Shown here: positions 37,075 to 45,616 of the stretch, piece by piece
How positions within the stretch are numbered: the first letter of the stretch is position 1
Layout: each line of letters starts with the position of its first letter
Source: Paenalcaligenes sp052103955
Lineage (GTDB): Bacteria; Pseudomonadota; Gammaproteobacteria; Burkholderiales; Burkholderiaceae_B
Assembly (NCBI GenBank): GCA_052103955.1
Contig: JBQELO010000009.1
Coordinates: forward strand, 62,001-126,000
Length of the DNA: 64,000 bases
Direction: 5' to 3'
The notes under the pieces: model-generated
What the model saw: the letters and a program-made list of their open reading frames with translations, nothing else
What the model was told of the DNA's origin: nothing
Database searches by the model: none
Position numbers and translations under genes: made by a program

Positions 37075-39171
37075 TTAGTACATCCATGTCGCCGTCAAAC
37101 CAAACACTCGACCAGGCGCTACCTGAGCAAAGTTCCCTAATGCGCCATAAGAAAAACCGTAAGTGCGGTATTTTCTATCAGTCAGGTTATGAATATACGC
37201 GGCTAGTTCTACGTTATCGCTCACGTTCCATGCTACCGACGTGTCAATCAAGGTATAGCCTTCTTGTTTCAGCGTATTGGCACTATCAAAATACATTGAA
37301 CCCGTACGACGCACCGCCACTTGTGGGCGCAAGCTAGTATTGCCCACGCGCACGTTGCCTTTCGCCGCAATCGTCAGCCCGTGGCTAGGCGTGAAAGGTA
37401 CGCGATTGTTCTCGCAGCCCGTGCAGGTGTTCGCCACGTACTTCACAAACTTGGCATCGTTAATAAAGCCTGAGGCTGCCAACGTTAAGGACTGTGACAC
37501 ATCCCACTCAGCATTAAACTCCAAACCGGTAGAACGTGTTTTACCGACGTTTTTCAGTGTTTGGTACCCCATCTGGCTATCACCATACAACTGTGTATCT
37601 TTGCTGTTCACACGGTACGCCGCCACACTGAAACGTACATCGTCAGTGGTATAACGAGTGCCGATTTCGTAGCTCGTAGAACGCTCCCTACCAAAGCCCT
37701 CAGTATCTGCCATGCTGGTAGGTGCCAAGTTATAGCCGGCTGGTTTATAGCCTTGCGCCACGTTCACATAACCACGCCACGCATCGGTAAATTGATACCC
37801 TGCCGCCACATTCGTCAGCCATGTGTTTTCGTGGATGGATTTATCCCCGCGCACAGGCACACCGCCCATGTGGCCACCAAAGTCCGTTTTAGCCGAGTCA
37901 CGCGACAAGCGTAAACCACCCGTCAAATCTAGCTTAGGTGTCACATGCCATGTCACGTTACCGTAGGCCGCTAAGGACTCACTTTCATTTCTAGAATTAC
38001 TTTCCAGATACGGCATGTAGTTAGGCACTACCATGTCAATTTTGTACTGGCGTGCTTGCTTCACTTTTTGTCTGTATAAGCCAAATACCCCATCCCAGTT
38101 ACGACTATGCAGGGTACCGGCCTCTTGCGGGCGTGTTGATAGGCGCAACTCTTGTACGTCTTGACGCCACTGTTCAGGCTGCCAAGAGTACTGCATGGCA
38201 AAGGGATACTCACGTTCTAAGCGCAAATGCTGCGTGTTCAGAATGACATTTAGCTGCCAATCGTCCCATTGATATTGGCCCGACCCTGTTAAGGAGTTCA
38301 CACAACGGCGCTGGTATACCTCGCGATAGGCTTCTGGCAGATCCGACCAGGCAAAGGCGGTTCTATCGTCAATATTATCGTAGGGCGTGTACACATCGTG
38401 CGCCCCTTTAGCGCAATCACGACCACCCGCAATACTCATTTCCCAAGGGCTACCGGTAGGCGCCAACCTAAGCTTAAAGGTACCCGCCTCGGCTTGCGTA
38501 CGGCCCAGTTTATTGCCTAACACATCGCTTTCTAGCCAGTACGGCGTTTGTGCTTTCAACAACGACACCGAACCATACAGCAGATCCTCCACTAAGGGGC
38601 CTGATACACTGCCTTGTACCTGATAACCATGACGATTAGACAACCCCGTTTTCAGTTGTGCCTGAAAGTCGTTATCCGGTTGGCGCGTCACGATGTTTAA
38701 CACTCCACCCTGAGCGCTTTTACCATACAAGGTGCCTTGCGGGCCTTTTAGCAGCTCTACACGCTCTACATCTACCAACGACTGCAACGCGGCTACCGGT
38801 AATTGCGGTACACCATCCACATACACGGTTAATGCCGGGTTATAAAAATCTTGTGCCGAGGTCACACCACGAATAGTCACTTGCGGAAAGAGTGGCGAAC
38901 CACTGTAAGACATCTGCAAATCGGGAAAGACTCTGCCCAAATCCACCGTATCGTTCACCTGTGCATCGTCTAACGCATAGCGCTCTACGGCGCTGGCGGC
39001 GCCATTTAGTTTTTCGAGTTTTTCGCCTTGCTTTGAGGCCGAAATCACAATAGCAGAAAGCGACTGAACTTCTGTGTCAGTGTGATCGTTTTCAGCCGCA
39101 TAGGCCACGTGTGCCGACAGCAATGCCACGCTTAGGCAGCCCAACTTAAAGGATGGAATCTTAGGATTCAT
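37075..39171 (-). CDS. fyuA: FyuA-like TonB-dependent receptor (yersiniabactin/pesticin type)
   Basis: 698-residue outer-membrane receptor. Signal peptide to about VAYA, a TonB-box-like LSAIVISAS, plug motifs VYVDGVPQLP, VERVELLKGPQGTLYGKSAQ and GGVLNIVTRQPD, then barrel blocks that I recall from FyuA: SGPLVEDLLYGSVSLL, LAPTGSPWEMSIAGGRDC, RWRQDVQEL-like EQWRQDVQELRLST, VAQGYKPAGYN and RKYRTYGFSYG. It is last in the ybtX-P-Q-fyuA order, 29 nt after ybtQ. FyuA imports ferric yersiniabactin; the ligand here may be that or a related phenolate-thiazoline. Confidence 0.85.
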   Translation of the reverse strand: MNPKIPSFKLGCLSVALLSAHVAYAAENDHTDTEVQSLSAIVISASKQGEKLEKLNGAASAVERYALDDAQVNDTVDLGRVFPDLQMSYSGSPLFPQVTIRGVTSAQDFYNPALTVYVDGVPQLPVAALQSLVDVERVELLKGPQGTLYGKSAQGGVLNIVTRQPDNDFQAQLKTGLSNRHGYQVQGSVSGPLVEDLLYGSVSLLKAQTPYWLESDVLGNKLGRTQAEAGTFKLRLAPTGSPWEMSIAGGRDCAKGAHDVYTPYDNIDDRTAFAWSDLPEAYREVYQRRCVNSLTGSGQYQWDDWQLNVILNTQHLRLEREYPFAMQYSWQPEQWRQDVQELRLSTRPQEAGTLHSRNWDGVFGLYRQKVKQARQYKIDMVVPNYMPYLESNSRNESESLAAYGNVTWHVTPKLDLTGGLRLSRDSAKTDFGGHMGGVPVRGDKSIHENTWLTNVAAGYQFTDAWRGYVNVAQGYKPAGYNLAPTSMADTEGFGRERSTSYEIGTRYTTDDVRFSVAAYRVNSKDTQLYGDSQMGYQTLKNVGKTRSTGLEFNAEWDVSQSLTLAASGFINDAKFVKYVANTCTGCENNRVPFTPSHGLTIAAKGNVRVGNTSLRPQVAVRRTGSMYFDSANTLKQEGYTLIDTSVAWNVSDNVELAAYIHNLTDRKYRTYGFSYGALGNFAQVAPGRVFGLTATWMY

Positions 39172-39200
39172 GATGAATTAATACCCTGATTACTGAATAA

Positions 39201-40994
39201 TTATCGTGCTGTGGTCTGCCCACCATGCCAATGCTTCACGCTTTCTGAGGCCTGCCACATACAGGCATACTCCCCTTGTTGGCTCAACAACTCGGCATGC
39301 GTGCCCTGTTCCGTCACGCGCCCCTCACGAATAACCAGAATCTGATCTGCCCCTACTATGGTGGAAAGCCTATGCGCGATCACAATCACGGTGCGCTCTT
39401 TCACCAATGCATCAATGGCTCTTTGCACCGCCACTTCGCTCTCGGTATCAAGCGCTGCCGTAGGTTCATCCAAAATCACAATAGGGGCATTTTTAAGCAT
39501 GGCACGTGCAATGCTGATACGCTGGCGTTCGCCACCCGATAGGCGGCTACCTATATCCCCAACAACAGTGCTATAACCTTGCGGTAAACGGCTAATGAAG
39601 TCATGACAATGCGCGGCGCGTGCCGCTTGTTCTACCTCGGCATCGGAGGCCTCGGGTTTGGCCATACGTATATTCGCCAATACCGTATCGTCAAACAGAT
39701 ACACATCCTGAAAGACAACAGAAATCAACGCATTTAATGTCTCTGTGTCTATAGAACGTAGGTCTACACCCCCTATAGTCACCTGCCCTACCTGTGGGTC
39801 CGCATGGCGCATAAGTAAGCGCGTCAAGGTGCTTTTTCCGCCACCGGATGGGCCTACCAACGCCGTTACGCTACGTGCCCCAAAACGTGCTGAGACCCCT
39901 TTTACAGCGGGCGTAGTGCTACCAGCGTACCCAAATTCCACATCCGTAAACTGCACGTCGTAGAGGTGAGGCTCTGCCAGTGGCTGTTGCTGTGCCAACG
40001 GTTGTGTTTGCATCAACGCCGTAATTTTATTCAGCGATGCCTCCACCATATCCAGCATTTTGGTGCTTAAGATAAATACGCCCAAGGGCTCGCCAAAACG
40101 CACCACCAACACCATTAATGCAGCAAAGGTAGCACTGTCTACTTGGCCTTGCGTCACCAACCATGCACCGATGAATACCACCATTACAATGGCAACTTCC
40201 ATTATGGCGGACAACATTAAGTTGGGTTTCGCCCCTTTCTTCTGGCCTATGGTTTGAACCGCCTCTACGTAGCTAAAACTGTCCTGCAACTGCTGGTGCT
40301 TTTCGCCCGTGCAACATGCTGCACGCAGTACAGCTAAGCCTTGGGTGTATTCCAAAATATCGGCACTCACGCGCTCATTCGCCTCGGCCAAGAGTCGCAT
40401 GCCCCTGCCATAAGCGGGACGTCGCCAGCGATACAAAGGAATCAACAACGGAAATACACAGAGCAACACCAGCCCTATCTGCCACTGCACACCCAACACC
40501 ACCACCGCCACCACCAGAGGCGTGATCAAGGCATTCGCCATGATGTTGGCAACCGTCAGCAAATAACTCAAGTTTTCATCCACCCCGCCTAATAAGGTGG
40601 CATTAATCTCTCCTGCCCGTTTGTCTTGCAACTTTTCTAGAGGGATACGGCGCAATTGCTCACCTAAAGCGGTTCGCAGTTCATGCGTGTTTTGCACCAT
40701 GTCACCACGGTAATCGAACCCCATTGCCCACCATCGTAGTGCCATGCTGAGCAACATCAACAGCGTTAACGCCACCAACCACGGCCACGCTGATGCCCAG
40801 CTTGGACTAGGTAGCAACGCTTGGAAAAGCGGCAATACACAAGCCAGCGCCACACCCTGCACGGCAGCCGATGCTGCCAGCCCCCATAAACTGGCACGCA
40901 AACGCGGCGCTCTACTGCGGGCGCTACGCATGAGTTGTTGCCACGTTTCGCGTAAAGACGTCACCGTTGCGGTACGTGATGTAGAGTGGCTCAT
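39201..40994 (-). CDS. ybtQ: YbtQ-like ABC half-transporter (siderophore import)
   Basis: About 597 residues: six membrane helices then an ATPase with Walker A LVGPSGGGKSTLTRLL, Q-loop VFQDVYLFDDTV, signature SRLSGGERQRISIARAM and Walker B IVILDEPTAALDTES. It has exporter architecture but, with its partner, matches the YbtP/YbtQ pair, which imports ferric yersiniabactin. I start at the ATG at 40994 because AGGAGGT lies a few bases upstream; it overlaps ybtP by 4 nt (ATGA). Confidence 0.85.
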   Translation of the reverse strand: MSHSTSRTATVTSLRETWQQLMRSARSRAPRLRASLWGLAASAAVQGVALACVLPLFQALLPSPSWASAWPWLVALTLLMLLSMALRWWAMGFDYRGDMVQNTHELRTALGEQLRRIPLEKLQDKRAGEINATLLGGVDENLSYLLTVANIMANALITPLVVAVVVLGVQWQIGLVLLCVFPLLIPLYRWRRPAYGRGMRLLAEANERVSADILEYTQGLAVLRAACCTGEKHQQLQDSFSYVEAVQTIGQKKGAKPNLMLSAIMEVAIVMVVFIGAWLVTQGQVDSATFAALMVLVVRFGEPLGVFILSTKMLDMVEASLNKITALMQTQPLAQQQPLAEPHLYDVQFTDVEFGYAGSTTPAVKGVSARFGARSVTALVGPSGGGKSTLTRLLMRHADPQVGQVTIGGVDLRSIDTETLNALISVVFQDVYLFDDTVLANIRMAKPEASDAEVEQAARAAHCHDFISRLPQGYSTVVGDIGSRLSGGERQRISIARAMLKNAPIVILDEPTAALDTESEVAVQRAIDALVKERTVIVIAHRLSTIVGADQILVIREGRVTEQGTHAELLSQQGEYACMWQASESVKHWHGGQTTAR

Positions 40995-42760
40995 CGCGCA
41001 CCTCCTGTGAATGCCCAGTGTTGCGCTTGCTCGTAGTGCTGCCACAAGTTGGCATACGCACCCTGTTTTACTAACAATGACTCATGCGAGCCACGCTCTA
41101 CTAAACGCCCCTGCTCAAATACCAGTATCTGGTCGGCATGACGAATGGTAGTTAAGCGATGCGCCACCATGACCACCGTTTTGCCACACATCAGGTTAGC
41201 TAGGGCAGCAATCAAGGCCGCCTCATTTTCAGGATCTGCAAACGCCGTCGCTTCGTCTAACACCAAAATGGGGCGGTTCTGCAAAATAGCGCGCGCAATG
41301 GTAATACGCTGGCGCTGACCACCGGATAAGAAGGTGCCGCGCTCGCCAGTGGGTGTGTCATACCCTTGCGCTAAACTCATAATAAATTCATGCGCCTGCG
41401 CCGCTTTGGCCGCTGCAACAATGTCGTCCATGCTGGCCTCGGGCATACCTAACGCAATGTTCTCGGCAATGCTGCCCGCAAACAAAAACGTGTCCTGAAA
41501 CACAAAGGCCACCTGCTGCATTAAGGTCTGTGGCGACATGTCTCGCACATCCACGCCACCAATCTGAATGCTGCCCGATGTCACATCCCAAAAACGTAGT
41601 ATTAAGCGGGCGGCGGTTGTTTTCCCCGCGCCACTGGCCCCTACTAGGGCGGTCACACTACCTGGTAGTGCCTCAAAGCTCACCTGGTCTAGCACCACAG
41701 CCTCGTTTTTCCCGTAGCTAAAGCTCACGTTCTCAAAGCGTAGACTGGCTTCAGCAGGGAAGGCACTGTCTACATCACTCACGACGGGCAACGCCGGTTC
41801 CGCCAATATGTCTTGGATACGCTGAATGCTGATCTGCGTTTTCGCCACCAAATGCTTCAGTGACATCAGTGGCAGTAAAGATTCCGCCATGCCAGTACCG
41901 ACCAACAGGACGGCTATCCATGTCGCTGCATCCAGCTGTTCTTTGCTAACTAACCATGCTCCTAGCCACAACAACACCGCCAAGGTAGGCAGTGGGCTAA
42001 GAATAATCTGCGATAGTCTAGAAGAGGTACCTGCTCTTTTGTACCAACGTGTGACCACATCGCGGTACACCTCTAAGGCTCGCTGATACCGCCCAAAAGT
42101 GGCGGTTCCACTATCAAAGGTACGTACCACCGGCATCGCCTGCACGTACTCCACGACGGCAGCACCCACACTTTCTGTTGCCTCGTTATAGCGGCGCATC
42201 ATCTCGTCACCACCACGCCACGCCAAGGCCACAGCGGCCACCCCTATCAGCAATACCGCCGTTGCCGCCAACGCCAATGGCCAATCCAACACAAACAACA
42301 ACACAAACGTCAGTATTGGGGAAATATAGGCCCGCGCATACAGGGGAGACGAATCAGCCACAAAGACATGTAATGCCTTCACATCCTCCATCATGACTTT
42401 AGCTAACGCCCCTGCCCCCATGTTCTGCACATACCCTAGCGACACCGCTGCTAAATGCGTCGCCAATTGGGTACGCAACACCGTTTCTAGCCTAAATGCC
42501 GCAAAGTGCGATTGATTAAACGCGGTCAGCCGCAACACTAAGGCTGCGACGGTGAGCAGTAACGCCATCGCGAGTGGCCACCACGGGTACTGCGTGTTGT
42601 CTAGCAATAACGCCTGCATCGCCCATGCCAACGCTACCGCCACCCCCAATGCTGCTGCGGCGCTGACCCCGGCCAACAGCATAGAAAACCGTATCTGCCC
42701 ACGAACGGGCTGCATAATGGCCCACGCGTTAGCCGAACTGCGATGAGATTCATTAGACAT
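40991..42760 (-). CDS. ybtP: YbtP-like ABC half-transporter (siderophore import)
   Basis: 589 residues; membrane domain plus ATPase (Walker A LVGASGAGKTTAARLI, VFQDTFLFAGSIAENI, FLSGGQRQRITIARAI, ILVLDEATAFADPEN). Membrane-domain blocks such as MMEDVKALHVFVADSSPLYA, VEYVQAMPVVRTFDSG and LLLVGTGMAESLLPLMSLKH are those of YbtP/Irp6. YbtP and YbtQ form a heterodimer that brings the ferric siderophore into the cytoplasm. It lies 9 nt after ybtX and overlaps ybtQ. Confidence 0.88.
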   Translation of the reverse strand: MSNESHRSSANAWAIMQPVRGQIRFSMLLAGVSAAAALGVAVALAWAMQALLLDNTQYPWWPLAMALLLTVAALVLRLTAFNQSHFAAFRLETVLRTQLATHLAAVSLGYVQNMGAGALAKVMMEDVKALHVFVADSSPLYARAYISPILTFVLLFVLDWPLALAATAVLLIGVAAVALAWRGGDEMMRRYNEATESVGAAVVEYVQAMPVVRTFDSGTATFGRYQRALEVYRDVVTRWYKRAGTSSRLSQIILSPLPTLAVLLWLGAWLVSKEQLDAATWIAVLLVGTGMAESLLPLMSLKHLVAKTQISIQRIQDILAEPALPVVSDVDSAFPAEASLRFENVSFSYGKNEAVVLDQVSFEALPGSVTALVGASGAGKTTAARLILRFWDVTSGSIQIGGVDVRDMSPQTLMQQVAFVFQDTFLFAGSIAENIALGMPEASMDDIVAAAKAAQAHEFIMSLAQGYDTPTGERGTFLSGGQRQRITIARAILQNRPILVLDEATAFADPENEAALIAALANLMCGKTVVMVAHRLTTIRHADQILVFEQGRLVERGSHESLLVKQGAYANLWQHYEQAQHWAFTGGAR

Positions 42761-42769
42761 ATCGCCCCC

Positions 42770-44041
42770 TTAGCCCTGCACCGCATCGACGACTACACGA
42801 CTGTTTGCTTTTTGATCTTGCTGGCGCACCATCACCGTACCAATCAAGGTCAGAGCAGCCGCCAACCCAAAGCATGTGGCATAACCAAAATGCTGTGATA
42901 ACCAACCCGCTAGTACACCAGCCATACCCGCCAATAGCGCATCACCGCTTTGGAACATGGTGAAATCCACCCCTGCCTGTAAGGGCGAGGCTAGACTCAT
43001 CAAGGTGGAATACAGCGCCACCCACAACACGCCCATCACCACAAACATCACCACCACCAGCCACGTCACTACCGATAGCGATGCCGTCGGCGCTGCAATA
43101 GCCAACAAGGCCAACACACACGCTTTCAGCCCTACGGTTATCCAGACGGCACGCCCCCCTGGTACAAAACGTACAAAAAAGCCCCCTGCTACCGCACCGC
43201 CCAACCCAGCACCAATGTAGAGCGAACCAAACAACCACCCTACTTGATCTAGGTCCATGCCTTTATCCAACAAGAAAGGTCCAAACATCCCTAAGCTCAG
43301 CCGTATACCCACACTGGATACCAACAACATCAACAAGCCCAAGCGCACTTCTGGCCTACGTAGTGCGTACCACAAACTAGGCTGATGGTTGGTCTCTACA
43401 TGCGACTTCCTAGCCGGTTCTTTGGTCATCACCATAGGCATAGTCAACAGCACAATCACTAGTCCAGTTGCCATTAAGGCGACTTCCCAGCCCCACCAAC
43501 GCACCAATAATAAAAACCCACCCGAACCCAACATCGCCCCTAGGTAAGCACCACCCACTTGTATGCTGTTCCCCCAGCCTCTACGTCCTTCGGACAACTG
43601 GTCCACCACAAAACCATCGCAGGCAATATCTGCGGTTGCGGCCACTAAGGCGGCCACCAATAAGGCCCCCAGAATCCACCCTATGTGCGACACCAGCGAC
43701 AATTGCTCAAACCAGCACACCACGCCAATCACAAACAAAATAAAGGCCATCAGCCATTGCCCTAGCAGCACAATCTTTCTAGAACGTCGCTCTGCTACAC
43801 CTTGTGGTAAACGCCAGCGTTCTATGTACGGCGCCCATAAAAAACGTACGCCCCAGGGCAACCACAACAACGCTGTCAACCCCGCAATTTCTAGCGATGC
43901 GCCCTCGTTACGCAACAACGTAGGCAATGCTTGCGTAATCAGGACCGTAATAATGGATTGGGTCACGTAAATGCCTGCCACAGCCAGTAATAACTGGCGT
44001 AAACCTAAGCGAGCTGCACTATCAGGCAAAGTGGTAGCCAT
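42770..44041 (-). CDS. ybtX: YbtX/Irp8-like MFS transporter
   Basis: 423 residues, twelve hydrophobic segments with short charged loops (WLPWGVRFLWAPYIERWRLP, CDGFVVDQLSEGRRGWGNSI) of the MFS/AmpG-like type found beside ybtP/ybtQ. Its role in yersiniabactin systems is unclear; export or inner-membrane transport of the siderophore has been considered, and zinc uptake by the siderophore has been linked to it. I start at the ATG at 44041, with AAGG nine bases upstream. It is the first gene of the operon, behind a Fur box shared with the divergent AraC gene. Confidence 0.82.
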   Translation of the reverse strand: MATTLPDSAARLGLRQLLLAVAGIYVTQSIITVLITQALPTLLRNEGASLEIAGLTALLWLPWGVRFLWAPYIERWRLPQGVAERRSRKIVLLGQWLMAFILFVIGVVCWFEQLSLVSHIGWILGALLVAALVAATADIACDGFVVDQLSEGRRGWGNSIQVGGAYLGAMLGSGGFLLLVRWWGWEVALMATGLVIVLLTMPMVMTKEPARKSHVETNHQPSLWYALRRPEVRLGLLMLLVSSVGIRLSLGMFGPFLLDKGMDLDQVGWLFGSLYIGAGLGGAVAGGFFVRFVPGGRAVWITVGLKACVLALLAIAAPTASLSVVTWLVVVMFVVMGVLWVALYSTLMSLASPLQAGVDFTMFQSGDALLAGMAGVLAGWLSQHFGYATCFGLAAALTLIGTVMVRQQDQKANSRVVVDAVQG

Positions 44042-44118
44042 CAGAACTAAACCTTTGAGTAAAAAATGTCGCTGTGAGCGCATATGCTACGCACACACAC
44101 CACAGAAAAACGATGATA

Positions 44119-44137
44119 ACAATTGACAATCATTATC
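44119..44137. promoter_or_regulatory. Fur box between ybtX-like and ybtA-like genes
   Basis: ACAATTGACAATCATTATC matches the 19-bp Fur consensus at 14 positions by my count, with a perfect right half AATCATTATC; extra partial half-sites extend from about 44112 to 44147. It lies in the divergent promoter region between the transport operon and its AraC regulator, so both directions can be iron-repressed. Confidence 0.8.
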
Positions 44138-44170
44138 AATATCATTTAGCCATATAATAAGAGTGTAAGC

Positions 44171-45232
44171 ATGAGCGATAGCGCCGTGAAAGGCTCATGC
44201 TTTACGGACAAAACATGTCAAATACGGAATATTTGTATGAATGGGCTATCTGCTGAGCTGCCACCTGCCATCGTTTCTCACAATCCCGCCAAAATGGTTG
44301 AAAGCAAACTGGATGGCGTCCCGGATACGTGGCGTCAAACCATGCTGCTTGAGCGCCCTAACGAGGGCATCAACATTTGCAGCATGTACGGTAGCCCTGA
44401 CCGCAACTGGGCCTTCCAATCAGAAACGGAGGCGGCACTGTCCATGAGCTTTTTAGTAAATGGACGTATAGAAGCAGCGATTGAAGATGGCGTCGATGTG
44501 CGCCTAGAAAATGAGCAGGTGATGCTGATGGCCTCTAACCAACCCATTAGCGGCTGGGATGTGTTCTTGGCAAATGACGACTTTAAGCTCGTCAACATAC
44601 ACATCACCGCTCAGGCTTTGCTGGGCCTTACAGGCATCAGCATAAACGATTTACTACAGCACATGCGCGCAGCAAGGCTGGATATGCCTCATCTGGATGT
44701 CTGCATGAGTACGTTGCCACTGAACAGCAGTCTGCGACGTATTGCCGCTGAAATTGTGCACGCCCAGCACCGTTATGCTGGCTCGCCACTCAGCAAGCTC
44801 TTTCTCTGTGCCAAAGCGGCCGAAGCATTAACCACCATCGTCAGCCATGGTATCAACCAACATGGCAATATAGGCAGCGTACGAGCACTGCCTACCGACA
44901 GACCTAAGGTGGTACGTGCCAAAGCATTATTAGAAAATGCCTATACTGAGAACTGGAATGTAGAGGCCTTAGCGAAAGCCGTGGGCTTAAATGAAAAACG
45001 TCTACAAGCGGGCTTTCAAGCCTTATTTGGCTGCTCGGTGCACGAGTGTTTAACCCGTATACGGTTAGATGTGGCGCTCGCCATGCTAGCGCATGGTTTT
45101 TCTGTCACTCACACCGCACAAAGCGTGGGTTTTTCCACGAGTAGCCACTTCAGCAAAACCTTTAGCCAGCACATAGGTGTGCCGCCTAAACGCTGGGCTA
45201 AAGAGTGGCACTTGTCAGAAAATGCACACTAA
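44171..45232 (+). CDS. ybtA: YbtA-like AraC-family regulator
   Basis: 353 residues. The C-terminal AraC/XylS DNA-binding domain is plain: two helix-turn-helix units (NVEALAKAVGLNEKRLQAGF and SVTHTAQSVGFSTSSHFSKT) ending in PPKRWAKE. The N-terminal half is an effector domain of the PchR/YbtA kind. It is divergent from the transport operon across a Fur box, like ybtA in Yersinia, and probably activates that operon when the ferric siderophore is present. A shorter form from the ATG near 44237 is possible. Confidence 0.85.
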   Translation: MSDSAVKGSCFTDKTCQIRNICMNGLSAELPPAIVSHNPAKMVESKLDGVPDTWRQTMLLERPNEGINICSMYGSPDRNWAFQSETEAALSMSFLVNGRIEAAIEDGVDVRLENEQVMLMASNQPISGWDVFLANDDFKLVNIHITAQALLGLTGISINDLLQHMRAARLDMPHLDVCMSTLPLNSSLRRIAAEIVHAQHRYAGSPLSKLFLCAKAAEALTTIVSHGINQHGNIGSVRALPTDRPKVVRAKALLENAYTENWNVEALAKAVGLNEKRLQAGFQALFGCSVHECLTRIRLDVALAMLAHGFSVTHTAQSVGFSTSSHFSKTFSQHIGVPPKRWAKEWHLSENAH

Positions 45233-45381
45233 CGCTGGCCGTTTAGCCCCCCCCACGTTACATCAACACGCCATCTAAGGGTTTATAGACACTGGTACGT
45301 CCTCATCACCAAGCCCATACGACACAGACAACGAGTTTTACACTCGAAAACCATAACTCCCATTGAACATCGCCCAAAAAA

Positions 45382-45396
45382 AGAATATAGAATGAC
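45382..45396 (+). repeat. Degenerate extra copy of the attachment core
   Basis: AGAATATAGAATGAC differs by one base from AGAATATTGAATGAC inside the 18-bp attachment repeat, whose full copy begins 42 nt further on. It could be the scar of an earlier insertion end, an accessory integrase-binding site, or chance in AT-rich DNA. Confidence 0.4.
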
Positions 45397-45423
45397 GCCT
45401 ACCCAGGTCAATGAGAGTATATT

Positions 45424-45441
45424 CGCAGAATATTGAATGAC
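45424..45441 (+). repeat. Attachment-site repeat, copy 2 (junction of islands 1 and 2)
   Basis: Exact 18-bp repeat of 20563-20580 (CGCAGAATATTGAATGAC). It stands after the last gene of island 1 and 176 nt before the second integrase, so it marks the right end of island 1 and the left end of island 2. Confidence 0.85.
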
Positions 45442-45548
45442 TTCAATCAGCGCCCATAAAGCTCAACAAACCCAATAAATACAAGCACTTCAAGATTTAC
45501 CTCACTCCACGGAACTCAACAGTTACCCACCACTATCAACACTACACT

Positions 45549-45603
45549 GGTGGGTACATTGGTGGGTATACTAGGGTTTTTCCATGTAGTAGTGGTGGGT
45601 ACT
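45549..45603 (+). repeat. Three 10-bp repeats before integrase 2
   Basis: GGTGGGTACA (45549-45558), GGTGGGTATA (45561-45570) and GGTGGGTACT (45594-45603). The first two keep the 12-bp period seen before integrase 1, but with GGTGGG instead of GGTGAG, and a third copy ends 13 nt before the ATG. Candidate arm-type or operator sites. Confidence 0.6.
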
Positions 45604-45616
45604 TTTGGAGTGCTTT

